From contig CM074190.1 in NCBI GenBank assembly GCA_037179385.1, forward strand, positions 7,764,284 to 7,828,283: a stretch of DNA of 64,000 nt. Direction: 5' to 3'. A program made the translations under genes and the position numbers. Positions 22,131 to 34,833 of the stretch are shown here, piece by piece (the first letter of the stretch is position 1; every line of letters starts with the position of its first letter). The notes beneath the pieces are model-generated. The model did no database searches. It was not told the DNA's origin and saw only the letters and a program-made list of their open reading frames with translations. Origin of the DNA: Holothuria scabra. Taxonomy: Eukaryota > Echinodermata > Holothuroidea > Aspidochirotida > Holothuriidae.

Positions 22131-25100
22131 GTAATTTGAATGTATTACTGGGCCAATAATGGACTTAACGACTGAAGGTAGCGCAGCTTGTAGTCAAGGT
22201 TCTTCATCGAACGAATACTTTACGGCTGATGAATTTTGGATGGATATGGACACAAACCAGAGATCAAGTGAGCCGGATAAACAACCTGTCAGAGTTTTGG
22301 GTATCATGGAAGCCATACGAAATGGACTCTACGCTACATTTGACAGGAGTCCGAAGCAGAAAAGTGTGAAAGGGGGTTCCGAGGGTACCGTTGCGGCGAA
22401 GGGCCTGAGTAATACTTCCTTGGATCATTCCAAAGACAGTTTTTCCCAAGAAGATAGTTTATGCCTTGACTCTGATGATTTAAGGATAGTATCCAAAGGT
22501 AGTTTACAGGGCGTACAGGGGTTACTTCCAAGCAATAAAAGTAATGTAGATCTACGTTCGAAGCAAGATTTGTATGACATTCGCCCTGTTTTTGGAGAAG
22601 ACACGCGTTCATTTTCCCGAAGATCTTCTTCAGAGCAGGCTATAGCAACCAAAAGTTGTTGTGGTAAAGCTAGAAACAGGAGACAACGCATGACGTGGCC
22701 CATCAAGCCATGTGAATCAGATATTGCAATTGAAACCAAGAAACAATTTACGTTTACGAGGGATGAATGTGTGGTTGATCCCATCGAAGATGAACTCATG
22801 AGAACCAAATCCAAGTCTCTTGTCAGTGAAGCTGTGCGCAAAGCGCTTAGTGTCGTAACAGTTGAAAACGTCCTTCAGGATAGTCTCCTTAGTTACACAG
22901 ACCTGCAACGAGGAGATATTCGTCTAACAAGCGAGCTGGTCTTTTGGACCGAAGACCTGGGTACTTCTTTTACTGGAGATGCTACACCAGAGACTGAAAA
23001 TTCTAAATTCGTGTTAACACCGTATCCAAAATCTAAGCAGCAGGATTATGGCGAAACTTGCGAAAATATTTTGCGTGATGTAAAAATTTACGATAATTTT
23101 AGGGACGAAGTTCAAAAAATCGAATCATATGAAATTTGCGAAGATGAACAATTTTTTGATTCCTCATGTTTACTTCCCGAAGACTCTACAATCACCGTAC
23201 AGGCTTGTGACAATAAAAATGATACTTCAGAGACTCAGAAGACGGATGAAGATGATGATTCAATAAAAGTTCCTGACATTCAATCAATCCATAGTGAGGC
23301 AGATCTTCCGGGAGTCCACGACGGTGATAATGTTATCAGTTGCTCTTTTCCAGCTACGCTTGATTCAGATTTCACTTGCGATACTCAAACTGGGGAAAGC
23401 ACAGATAAAAACGATAACGACGAAAACAGTAAGCACATTGGCGTCTACACTACCAAGAGTATAGAAACATCAGATAGTTTACCAGAACAGAATAAAGAGG
23501 ACGTTGAGGTAGATGATACCCTCATCGCAAAAGATGCTTCCTGCCAAACGACGAAGGGATTTACGACGGAGTGTTCTCTTCAAAACGACAAGGTGCTGGA
23601 TGAAGGAATCACCTCGAAAGAAAATTTTTCATCTGCAAATAATCATGGAGAAGAGATAAAAGCAGCGGAAGAAATTGTTCGTGACACTATGAAAGTTGCA
23701 CGGAGCGTCGCTCACCATGTCCATTGCAACGAAGTCAGAAGTTCAGTTCCTTGTGAGCCACAATGTTGGGAAGACCTTTTAGATCTGGATAACGATGATG
23801 ATGTCATCAGTTTATCCGATTTTGATATGAACGAAATTAAATTAATAAAAAATGAATTAGCAGAAATGAGGAACACTATTGGAGAAGTCGCGCAGGAGAT
23901 AATTAAGGATAAAGAGGACAAGTGTGATGAAACGGATGAGATGATTTCTTCACAGGAAAGTTATAAACTTTATCAACGAAACCAACAATCGGTGCCAAAG
24001 ACCGTGGAGGGGGAAGAGATGGAGGAGGGAGGGGATCAGGGGTGCAATAATTCCGAAGAAGTCGTTGATGACGTAAGAACAAAGATAACCTTCTGGGAAG
24101 GTGTCATGAAATTTGGTTACGACGTGACAAATAAGAAAGTGCCATCAATGGCAGAGAAAGCAGACAGATTAGTTTGTTGCAAATTTTGTAAGCAAGTCCA
24201 CCAAGCCAGCACCCCTGACGAATCAAACGACCCATCTCTTAAGTACTCTGAAAGATGGAACAACGGCAGAATCGTTGCCGTGGAAACAAAGTTATCGAAT
24301 GTAACTAAAGGTTTGACATATCCTGATCCCAGAATGATAAATGAAGACAATGAAGGAAAGCCTGTTCACTCTCATGAGGGACCAGTAAGTTCTGACCAAA
24401 ACAGGTTGGACGATACAAAGTCAGCGAGTGAAAACCTAGCAGAAGAAAAAGAAGAAGACGAAGCTGAAGAAGGATCAGTTCTTCCAAAAGTGAAGACCAG
24501 AATATCTATTTGGGAAAAACTACCATTTCGGAAAGGACATTTGAAGAAGAAACCCGAAGAATCTGTCGACTTAGACACATCAACGAAAGAAAAAGTTGCG
24601 TTCTTTGAACAGATTTCTACACCACAATCTCCTTTTTCAAGGAAATCAAGTTCTCGATTCAGCTTTATGAAAGATGATTGGCTGCAGCGATTTCGCAACA
24701 AACATGATGAGTCGACTGCGACAGATCTCCCCGTTTTAGAGGATTCATCTTTTATCCAACAACCTGGTGGAAGTTACGACTCCGGGATGTGGACGAATGC
24801 TGCATTTTTTGACAATTCTCTGTTAGAGAGTATTGATGATGCCATTAGAGAGAAAACAAAGGAAGACATTGATCAGGAGAAGGGTCATTTCGAAGGCGAC
24901 GATGTAGAAAGTTTGAATCACAAAGAGTTTGGGAGTCATTGTAACTCAGAAGACAAAAACGATTCTGAATTGACTGAGGCGGAAAAAGAGGAAGCCATCC
25001 TTGAATTGAAACCACAACAGTTACAAGAAGATATTAATCCAACCTATCAAGAAGAGGGTCAAATGGTAATGGACTCATCAAAAAACATTTCTCCTTCGAA

Positions 25101-25641
25101 GCTAATAAACGATATCCATAATGAGTCCCTCATAAGTTATTGCAGTCAAAAAATGGAAAGTAAGAATACGCCTCACTTAAGCGACGGACATGAGTTTTTC
25201 CTGGAAATTATAGGAGAAAATCCCGTCGATGTGGTGGAGGATACAATGTCGTGTAATGAAAAAGAGGACAGTGACTCTTTTCTCGAAGTTGAAGGAAGTG
25301 CCATCAAATACCACGAAATGCCCAAATCTGAAAACGAGGACGTTGACAATAGATCTAATGCTAAACCTGACATTATATCAAAAAGGAAGAAAAGCTTCTT
25401 GGGTTTTTTCATGCATCGCAAGAACGTAAAAAAAGATTTTGTTTCCTCTAAGAGTACTGAAAAGTGTACGGATAAAGCAAATGATAAAGGATGTGCCATT
25501 GATGAGGTAGATCGAAAAATAGCTAAAAAGTGTAAAAAGAAACGTTCAAAGGATTGGGGTTATGTTGACGTAGATCCATGTGGTGCATGTATTGTACAAT
25601 CTAAACCTAAGAAGCATTGGAAGCTTTTCAGAAAAGTGTAG
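22131..25641 (+). CDS. Large acidic single-exon protein of unknown family (1160 aa)
   Basis: The coding sequence runs from ATG 22159 to TAG 25639-25641 without interruption. The exon probably begins at 22131, after a strong splice acceptor, so the start lies 28 bases into the exon. The product is rich in Asp, Glu, Ser and Lys, with no signal peptide or transmembrane segment, so an intracellular and largely disordered protein is inferred. Visible features: a basic Cys-containing patch (about residues 168-180, CCGKARNRRQR); a Cys cluster near 662-667 (CCKFC); three copies of a nine-residue motif, VRTKITFWE (639-647), VKTRISIWE (778-786) and TKEKVAFFE (809-817); and a strongly basic C-terminus (KRKKSFLGFFMHRK, then KKHWKLFRKV). 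An AATAAA at 25653-25658 follows the stop closely. I do not recognise the family and assign no function. It lies between two direct copies of repeat R1. Confidence 0.85.
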
Positions 25642-25652
25642 ACTAATTTTGA

Positions 25653-25658
25653 AATAAA
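25653..25658 (+). terminator. Candidate poly(A) signal AATAAA
   Basis: This canonical hexamer lies 12 bases after the stop codon of the 1160-residue gene. It would give a very short 3' UTR. Another AATAAA occurs near 26165, so this need not be the main signal. Confidence 0.4.
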
Positions 25659-26272
25659 TCGCTTAAATTCGTGTTAAAAGTAAAATTCAGTTACCTGTCA
25701 AGTAAATCTCTCAACACGATCTAGTAATTACCTTTATCACAGCCATAGCAACCACCTCACAATTTACATGTGCCGTCTGTTGTCTGCTTTAATGATTGCC
25801 TTGGACCACACCCGCCCCCCGCTCCAAAGTTTTATTTTCTTGTTTTCAATTTTATATTATTGATTTTTCCTTCATAATTATACAAAAGGACAAAATAAGT
25901 TATAGGTGAGGTAGTATCTCCAAAAGTGTTTTGATTTGCAAACATTCGGCTCAGGAAGTTATTGCATTAGTTTAAATCGTACTTGCGCATTAATACAACA
26001 ACAACAACAACAAAAACTCACTTAAAAGTTTCATAGCCTAGGCTAATCAAGTGATTGTTTACTTTTAACTATTTAAAATGCTTTTTTTAAACTCCAAGTC
26101 ACATTTAAACTAGTTCAGGTGTGATTCAATAAAGTGTAAGATACCTTTGTGAGAACGTTTACAAAATAAATCGGTGTTGAGACATGAACGTAAAGATGCA
26201 ATTAATAGTCTGAGAACTGTGGGCTTGAGTCACAGACTCTTTATCGAAGTCAGTGGCTGACTTAGATATTTT

Positions 26273-26650
26273 ATGAAGTTAGCACAGATTTCAAAGTCAT
26301 TACAGAACTATGATCATGTCCACAGCTCGACGAGTGTTAGAAAAAGTGTTAGAAGCAACAACATGGATTTTAAAAGGTTCACAGCAGCAATCACACTACA
26401 AAGAATTGCCATCCGATTTTGGAAGTTTTCGTTAAAGTCGTCTCCATCTCTGGTTGTAAAGAGCCAAAAATATGCCAGCCTGCGTAAATTCTTTGAGTTG
26501 TACCTCACGAGTTTAAAAATGAAATGTTCGCCAATTATTTCACAACGTGACATTGATGGACCTTTTTATTGGACTACGCTCTCTGATAAAAATGTCTTTC
26601 GGTGCGACATCACGAAAAAGTCAGTTGGCATTTTATTATCTCATCGCTCC
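26273..26650 (+). CDS. Possible small ORF or exon, unrecognised
   Basis: An open frame of about 120 codons precedes repeat R1 copy B and runs into its first bases. It contains a basic, aromatic segment (AAITLQRIAIRFWKF) loosely like a calmodulin-binding IQ motif, but the spacing does not fit IQxxxR. No homologue is recognised. It could be a chance frame, an exon whose 3' part was displaced by the R1 insertion, or a piece of a neighbouring gene. Confidence 0.2.
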
Positions 26651-29600
26651 GTGAGGCGGATGAGATATTGTAGTCACTTTGCCTATGGGGCTATATATGG
26701 CAATGCCAGCTTAAATCGCAATGGTTACCATGGTAACGGAAACTTTTCCCAGGTTACTAGTCTCGAGGTCTAACCCATGGTTAAGTACCCCGGGGTGAAA
26801 GAAGGTCCAGGGCTGAGAGAGGGGTCAAAACCCGTCCGTGTGTGTGTGTGTTGGTGTGTGTGTGTGTATGTGTGTGTGTGTGTGTGTGTCCAATTTTGTT
26901 TTCCTAATATCTTGTAAGCGGCTAGGCCGATTTTGTTCAAACTTGGTAGGATGGTACCTCAGGTGGAATAATTGCATTTTGATACACAACCGGAAGTGAA
27001 GGTCAATGGTTACAGGTCAAAGGTCAAATTTAGTGAAATCACATTTTCTGCTATTTTTCCAAAACGAAACGTTCTCCTGACACGAAACTTCACACATATG
27101 ATGATTGCATCTAGACCTACCAAAATATGTGGTTGCCATAGCAACAGAGGTCAAAGATCAAGTGGTAGAGTGGAACAAAAAATTTCCAAGTGATAATTTG
27201 TTCGTAAAACAACGTTTTTTTCTCTCAAACTCCTCCTAGTGGGCTGGACCGATTCTTTTCAAAATTGGTAGGTGGGTACCCCAGGGTGGGAACTTGTGTC
27301 TCCCAGGCTCTCGGAAGAAAAGGTCAAAGGTCAGGGGTCAAAGGTCACATTTTGCAGAAAAACACCTTTTTTCCTATTTTGTACTAAAACATCAAAAGAA
27401 AACCTTCATTTTACATGAAACTTCACAAGTATAATAGGGTAGACTAGTTCTACCAAAATATGTAGTTTCCATGGCAACCAAGGTCAAAGGTCACGTGACA
27501 GGGATCACATACTTTTTTGTATTCACTTAACTCTTAACGGACGCATCCGAAAAATCTGAAAGTATAAGTATAATAGCCTACGCATGAAACTGTCAGTTGT
27601 ACCGATATGTGTGGTTGTCATGGCAACCAAGGACATAGTTCACGTTACAGATTGTCAAAGGTTAAAGTGGGCATGACACGGCCACAAAAAACTTTTGTGT
27701 ATTGCAAGATTAGATACAGTATTTTACAAATATTATCTCACACCCCATTATAAACCCGTACAATTCGACATAAATGATATTCGAAGGAAAACTGCGTTCA
27801 AAATCCAATTTCGAAAAATGCCGCAACAGCTCATCTAGATGTGGAACTAATGTAACGTTCGGCTAAGTTATCTTATCTTAGCAACCTCATGAAAACGATT
27901 ACATCACAATACAGAGTCCGACATACAGAGCGAAAGGCGCGGACCATGTTGGGAATTCGGAGCAAATCATTGGCCAATGTGTTCGCGTGTATATGCGTGC
28001 GGGTAAAAATAGTTCTGTTTTTGTGCAAGGAAGACGCGGTTCGGTTGCTACAAAGAACAGCTATGAATATGTATGGGCAGACGACACTTAAGCGCGTCCC
28101 CACTTCGAGCGCGTCTTTACTGTATGAGCTGTTTGATGAAGATGCTGTAGAGGCTTTGCAATTACGTCATGGAACCGCCATGCTGGAGGACAATCATGCC
28201 AAATACACGTGGCTTTGCGCCGAACGCACTGCACAGTGTGCACTTTGGTATGCACGGTGTGTTCACATTCAACGACCAAGCGCTTCCAGTATGGTTTACT
28301 ACGTAGTTTAATTTACTCCAACATGGCCGCCGGAGAGTATTTTGACGTCATGTGAAAAGCCTCCATTGCGAATACTAAGCAGTCACCGCGCAATGCACAA
28401 TTCACAATGTACGCTCACTGCTATCGGAGCACCGGTGTTTGCAATTATGTTTGCGCTAACACGCGTTACCATGCACATGATTCGGTGATTGTGAGCTGTC
28501 TGGTACAGTGTTGCTAACCGTGCCTCCAATGACGTCACCATTTTGAGACGCGTTCACATACGTTTTTTCTCTTTCTAATTTCAAATGGTCTGAGCCTGGC
28601 CTGTAATTGAGAATTCAAAACGTCGTATTTCGGTATTTATGGACATAATTTAGTAGGGAAATCATTCACTTTATGTCAAGGTGTACCCAAAAAACAGTTA
28701 CCGAGGAACTTACTTTGGCCGTGTCATCCCCACTTTAATGTTTTGTAACTAGCCTATTTTTCATCAATTAATATAAATAAGCTAGAGTCCTAAGTTAGTA
28801 CTTAGTAGTAACAGTCTCAAATTCTTTTTCACTAGCTTGTATGCTGCAGTGATATTTTTAAGTTCCTGCTCGCACTTCACTTTGATGGTCCTTATATCTA
28901 GAGTGTTCTCACATGGTGTATGCGGCAGTTGTTTTCACTCCAAAGTTGCTGTAACTGTTAGGCCTAATAGTATGAAAGTTAAAGTCAAACCAAGGGCTAG
29001 ACTTGAAATCTCAAGCTGGTTAACAGTATGTAGGCTAGGTCTGGGGCTAAACCTACGCCATTCATAGGCTTGAGTTATAACCCAAGATATGAAACTGTGG
29101 GTGACTAACATTATGTTAGGCATAGGGCCTCTATCTTACAAATTGGTGCCCTTAAAACTTGGCGGTTCTGGAGCATCGCCAAAAAAACGTACGTGACAGT
29201 TTCCTTCCTTATCACGGGCTAGAATTGGCCACAGGCCAGTACGCAGAAAAGGTTTGTGCGTTGCCCGGAAATCTTCTACGCCACACGTTCAACATCGCGC
29301 ACACGCCCAGTTTTTTAATTGAGACGCACTTGATGTGCATATCAGCTCGACACACATAAAGTTTGCCGTCGCGTCAAAATGGAGAATACGCCCAGCTAGC
29401 GCCTAAATAATAACAATTAGACACTTGTCTAAAGCATCCCCGAAAGCGTCTTATTTTTATTATCGTTGCGTCCATATCTAATCGTATCAGTTTAGTGTAA
29501 CAGCCAAGCTCGTTGTTTTTTCACATTGTTGCAAGGGGATAACAGCATCTTAAAAAATAAATTTGTTTCAAAATCTTAGATAGGCCTACTGGATTAAAAG

Positions 29601-29974
29601 GGCAAGCGTTACAAAGGTTGGGTAGCCTATTTCTCCAGTTCTTATATAATCCGGTGTCAGAATTTAAATATCCAAATGATGTTTTTTGGAATAAGGGGTG
29701 CGCCTGTTCGAAGAACTTGATTGGTCTGTGCCATATTCTTTCCCCTCGCTATCTTACGAAAAAAAACTTCCGTCCCCTGGAACGAAAAAAATCGCTTCCC
29801 TTGGACTTCAAGATTGTGGCATGGAATTTTAGTAAGTATTTTTTGTCAATGACATTCTATTGTGGCATAAAATTCAGCACAGATAAAATTTTTAGCTCAT
29901 ACATAGTTCAAGTTCTGTAACCAACTTGCGCACACGTGCGATGAGATATGCAAGTCCGTGGATTGCCCTATTGT
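26638..29974 (+). mobile_element. Repeat R1, copy B (3.3 kb)
   Basis: It is collinear with 17781-20976 from ATCTCATCGCTCCGTGAGG to the GCGATGAGAT/TCCGTGGATTGCCC end (29938-29974). It keeps the (TG)n tract (26838-26888), X-box-like sites at 26724-26737, 27132-27145, 27465-27478 and 27614-27627, the AGGTCA arrays and an R2 copy. TTATT occurs at both edges (26633-26637 and about 29973-29977) and could be a target duplication. The copies differ by many substitutions and small indels, so the duplication is not recent. Confidence 0.75.
27666..28734. mobile_element. TTAA-flanked element R2, copy B (1.07 kb)
   Basis: TTAA lies at 27662-27665 and 28735-28738, with the same inverted termini as copy A. 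It carries about 215 bases (28148-28362) missing from copies A and C, starting near GTAGAGGCTTTGCAATTACG. It sits at the same place in R1 as copy A, so R2 was present before R1 duplicated or spread. Confidence 0.7.
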
Positions 29975-31475
29975 TATTGACTTCTTAGCAATCGTGGTGG
30001 TGAGGAAAGTGGACGAAGGAGCATCGGGTGGGGGAGGGGACTGTAGAGAATGTTCGAGGTTTTAAAAATTAGCACAATAAGCCTTTTAGAGAGCCATACA
30101 TTGGGAGACTGAGGCCCAAAAAGGTGTACGTAGCACTATACATGTGCATGATGAAGTTGTCAAGTTGAGAGCAGTTCCATGGAGTGGGTACTAATAACAG
30201 CTTAAAACCATGTAAAATGACAAAAGAAAATAAAAAATACTGTCTCCTTTTTAACTTGATGCTCTCTTAATTTAATCACCTCTTTAAATAACAAAAATCA
30301 AAAATAACTTCTGTTAAAAATTACATTGCTTTAGTTTTAAAATAAAGATTAAAAAATAATTGCACTTGATATTGTAAAAATAATTATTGTCATACAGTCA
30401 TACTAACAGCCCACAGCTAGTCTCTCAAAAAATTATTTAACACCCTTGAAACACTCTTTTAACCCATACTAGTACCTCCATCAGTATCTATGTATTCATA
30501 CCTGTAACGCCGCTGTCCCACCTTCAAACCCCTCAGTCCCCCAACAATCTCTATCGGCAATTTCTACTTGCAGCCTAACACTCTGCGTTTAAATTTTCTT
30601 GACTCACGGCAATACAGTTCAAAGTGGCTGAAAGTGCTGAAAGCTTCAAGAACTTTAGGACTACAATTAAGAGTTGGATGTGGAAAGTTTATGCCCAGCT
30701 ATGATAATGTTTATTGACACAGCAGCAAATCAGTGAAAGTCTAAAAAAGGGTACACTAGTGATAAAGATTTGGCGCCCAACCAACTCACACTCGCCTCTT
30801 TCCTATTTGAAATTCACTCTTGGCAGGGAGTTGTTGTTTAGTGCAACTCCCTGTCTATGCATCAATTACCTAAACAAAATGAATAAACAACAAACTAAAT
30901 ATGATTGCGCTACAGTATTCAAACAATATGAAAAAACAACGGTGACCATGCATAGGCGTAAGGGGTAGGCCTACTTTTCTACGAGGGGGCAAGGGCATTT
31001 TTGCACAAGAGTGGTGACAGTGTTTCATCTTTTGCTCATGTTCTGCCCGAAAAGACAACCAGTTTTCCCCGAGATGGGAAGGCGAGTGACCTCCTTCACC
31101 CCCGTCCGGTATGCCTTAGACAGTGACAATGTAATGAGTCAAAATAATTGTGGTTTAACCAAAACAACAAGTAAATGATGTTTGTTGTAGACCTAATTGA
31201 CCAAAATTGCAACGAAGAGCATTATAATGGTGCACAGCAGCCTGTTGAAAACAGCAAGAGTTGTCTAAATATGTTTTATCAAATAACCAAAATCGTTCCG
31301 AACCCACGGCGACCTTAAGTGGCCCCAATGATGATACCAACCATCAACAAGTTTTTTCCCGTGATTGAAAATCATGAGGTCACCCATCCACCTGACTACT
31401 AATGAGCCTTGTTATTTGCATATTTTTGTTTCTACCTATCCATTTATTAGTGAAATATTCTTTGGCAATCTTTAA
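29975..31475. other. No gene recognised
   Basis: This stretch is AT-rich and non-coding. A segment at 30945-31075 (GGGGGCAAGGGCATTTTTGC and following) resembles, in parts, 59690-59800 (GGGCAAAAAATGCTCTTGCCCC), suggesting another dispersed repeat. No RNA gene was recognised. Confidence 0.4.
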
Positions 31476-31559
31476 ACTATCCATTGGTGCAATTGATAGC
31501 CGCACACGATGTCTTTTTTGAATTGTCCAATAATATTGTCCTTAATATGTTTGTCCCAT

Positions 31560-32384
31560 CCATCGATAGCTGCCTCCATCGCAAATACATTAAACGTTCT
31601 GAACAGGTAAGCAAGCGTATAACAGAAACGGTAGTAAATGCAATCCATGCAGCAAAACTTCTTAGGCGTACACTTTGATGATAAGCTCTCATGGTAAGAT
31701 CATGTTAAGTATGTCTCAGGTCAAATTTCAAGAGGTGTAGGCATCTTATCGAAATTGAAATTTACTGTACTCTAAAGAGCTCTGAGGTTAATTTACTCAA
31801 GTCTTCCTTTACCTCATCTTTCTTTCTTACAGTTGTAGTATATGATCCGATACACTACATAAATTATTTATTCTTCAGAAAAGGGATGTCAGACACATTG
31901 CAGGTTCTTCTCCACGTGATAAGACGAGTCATATATTCGCTTCGTTGAACTTACTTAAACTTGATGCTCTAGTGAACATGAGTCTAGTTACGTTTACCTA
32001 TGGCTGCCTGAACAATCTACTTCAAAGTTCTTTTTCTTTACCTTAAACATACTAAACCTTAAACAAATTTATTCATAATTACCATACTAGACAAGCTGAC
32101 CAGCTACATATCCTATTTGTTGATCGAGAGGCTTGCAAGAAAAGTCTCAAATATAGATCCATTATCGTCTGGAACACACTCCCACAGAATTATCAGCTAT
32201 TCCGTCAGTTGCCAGTTGAGGAAAGGAAAATCAAAATATTTTGTCAGTACTTAATGTTCCTCGGGGAGGGCACGTTGGTGGTGGGAAGTGTAAGGGGAGG
32301 GATTACAGGGGGATTAATGTTGATCTTCTGTTTATATTGTGTCTGCTCTCTCTGGTGGTACTTTTGTTTCTCAAGTCCAGAGGG
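31560..32384 (+). pseudogene. Degenerate LINE, C-terminal part (5' portion)
   Basis: Conceptual reading across stops and frameshifts gives FLGVHFDDKLSW, VSGQISRGVGILSKLKF, then RDVRHIAGSSPRDKTSH, SLNLLKLDALVNMSLVTFTY and IIWNTLPQN-like pieces. This is the classic order at the end of many non-LTR retrotransposon ORF2 proteins after the RT domain. Numerous stops make it a pseudogene. A hAT element interrupts its 3' part, and it continues after 34008. Confidence 0.75.
32377..32384 (+). repeat. Target-site duplication CCAGAGGG (left)
   Basis: This is an exact 8-base match to 34000-34007, on either side of the hAT-like element. An 8-bp duplication is the hallmark of hAT transposition. Confidence 0.8.
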
Positions 32385-33999
32385 CAGTGGCGTAGCCACG
32401 GGGGGGGGGGGGAAGCCGGGGGGGCCTAGGCCCCCAGGTTTTCTCCAGGCCCCCAGATTTTTTGCGTCCTGATAAAGTAATTGAAAAAATGTTTGAACGG
32501 AAATAAACTTTGAAATATTTCCTTCAAAACAGTAAATAAATAAAATGTGTAAAAATAAAAAAAAAATGGACTAATGTGATTAAAACACATTTTGTGCGCA
32601 CGTATGAAATCAAGTTGTAACTTCAAAATGCCTACTTTCACTAAATTAGATACCGTTTGTGATCTGCAATGTCATTTATTGCATTTCACTTAGAAGAGGA
32701 AACGAAAGACTAGACGACAAACTTCAATGTGACTTTGTTAGGTTAAGATCCTTTCTGCCTTTCGGATGGCTGATTGATTTACTGAAAATAAGGCAATCGT
32801 ACACTGGAGACCATTCTTACACGTCCATTCCTATACTTCATCATATAAAAATATGCCGTAAGCAGGTAAGGGTAAGGTACTGCCCCGGATAGTTCTTCCC
32901 TTCCATCCTTAACAAGTAGGCCTAGGCCTATGTCGTGCCTCACACCTGCCCATGACAAGTGCCACTGTAGGACGATTTTTTGTCGACAAGTCCTCTTTTT
33001 ACTAGTTGGCACTGGCGTCCGGGGGAATTGTAAAATGTCCACAAGCTCCTTATTTCATGTGTTTCCCACATGATCCATACTTCTGCTTTGCGGTTCAATT
33101 ATTTTGAGAGATTTATTCGTAGTATTTTAATTTTGACTACGTAATGTACCGATGGACAAATACTGCACCATTTTGCACATTGTTTCTTTGGTAGTATGTC
33201 TCTTGTAAAATCTCTACAAAAACTTAAAATATTTTAATATTTTTTTCATGCTCCCCAAAAAGGGGAAATCCTTAAACTCAGGCTTTAATCAGTTTAAAGT
33301 TTTGCCAAACATAGCACCATTTTGCTTCCAGGAAATTTAAAGCAAAGAAAATTTCTCAAAGCCTGGACACAACTACTTTTGGTTTTCCTGTTAAATGGTA
33401 AGGTACTGCCTTAGGTAAGCTGAGATCCATTCAAATATTGCCGCATTTGCGGCTGGTTACATCCAGTTTAAAACACTTGGGAAGTGCCGTTTCCGGCCAT
33501 CTGGAGGGGTTTTAAAGCCCAAAATTTCTTGTACGCTCCGCGCCAACTGATGGTGGCGCTCCGCTTGGATTCAAATATTGCCGCATTTGCGATCTACGTC
33601 CTTCTGAAGTTTACAATTTTTCCCCAAGGAAAAGGGAGATACTGGTTCCCTTTAGTCTCATCCCCCAAGCCACAGATCAGATGTGCCCAGTTTTGGGGTC
33701 CCTAAAAAGTGTATGTATTACCATTTTTAATAGATTGGTTTTTTATTCCCATTATTTGAGAAGTCTCAGACATGAAATTCGTATTTCAAGGCTGGGTACA
33801 TCCAGCTTAAAACATATGGGAAGTGCCGTTTCCGGCCATCTGGAGGGGTTTTAAAGCCCAAAATTTTCCTGAACGCTCCGCGCCAACTGATGGTGGCGCT
33901 CCGCTTAGATAGTCATGACGTGCCTGTCCGAAGGTACCAGCCCCCCCCCCCCACTTGTTACCTAGGCCCCCCAAAAATCCCATCCTGGCTACGCCACTG
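32385..33999 (+). mobile_element. Non-autonomous hAT-like transposon with intact ends (1615 bp)
   Basis: The termini are CAGTGGCGTAGCCA and its inverted copy TGGCTACGCCACTG, next to long G and C runs. The start CAGTG fits hAT termini, and the 8-bp duplication CCAGAGGG supports the class. There is no transposase frame. Inside, a block of about 90 bases (TTTCCGGCCATCTGGAGGGG ... GCGCCAACTGATGGTGGCGC) occurs twice in direct orientation, about 33485-33576 and 33823-33912. Related copies are at 15997-21098 and in fragments near 10067 and 49300-49992. Confidence 0.85.
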
Positions 34000-34007
34000 C
34001 CAGAGGG

Positions 34008-34120
34008 GCTTTAAGAGTACTACCATTCACAGCCATTGTCTTTCTAACTTCCGTATATGTGCTTATCTACTATCTTGTTCATTTACTGTGGTAATAAAAC
34101 AAATAAATGAAAATGAAAAC
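34008..34120 (+). pseudogene. LINE 3' end, downstream of the hAT insertion
   Basis: The sequence following the second target duplication ends in an A-rich tail (AATAAAACAAATAAATG). Removing the hAT and one duplication joins it to 31560-32384, so both belong to one old LINE insertion. Confidence 0.55.
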
Positions 34121-34833
34121 TTCTGTGCTTTTATACATCTTATGTGCTTTATGTAACTCACAACTTAACTAAAGATGCGTAACTAATACATTGCAGACTA
34201 TAAAAAAAAAAAAAAAACATCAATGATCATTTGGTAATAACATTTTGCGTTTTTGCCGTTTTTCCTTCAAGGGACTTCGATAAGTACTTTTCTGGAAATA
34301 CAGATATTTCTACTTGCCGTGTCTAGATCACGTGTATTTTTTTTTTCCTTTACACTGTGTAAAGACAATGACTATATGAAAACACACGCGCTAAACGACT
34401 ATGATTTAAAATTATTTCATGGAGGCTTAGGTCAGAGACATCTGATCATATCCTTCTTGCAGATTATATCTCCGAATTTGTTTTAAGAATGTAAATCATA
34501 AAGACATGACTTGGAATAATTAAACATACATACCTTTACATGAAAAGGAAATGAAAGAGGGTAATGGCACTTTTTCCTGCTTCCCGTATAGGCTATCAGA
34601 ACCGTGGCGATTATGCGTATGAAACGTCCTGAGGAAATCATAAACGAAAACAAATGCCCATAACCATTGGCGATGCCTCACGTTGTCATCCGTACCGTAA
34701 CAAGCAATTGAAGGTTATTCAATGTAGACGACGTAAGCTTGTGCATAGTTAGTTTCAAGCCAGTAGAGAGATTACCCTTCCTTAAACTTTGTCACCGTGC
34801 TCTACCTTAAATCTGAATACCTTCACTGAAACG

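Noticed and set aside
22264..25499. Many shorter frames within the 1160-residue coding region
   Set aside because: They are other-frame or antisense shadows of the long open frame.
34789..34833. 15-codon upstream extension of the Ig receptor
   Set aside because: It starts with TTG, not ATG, and would bury the signal peptide. The ATG at 34834 places it at the N-terminus.
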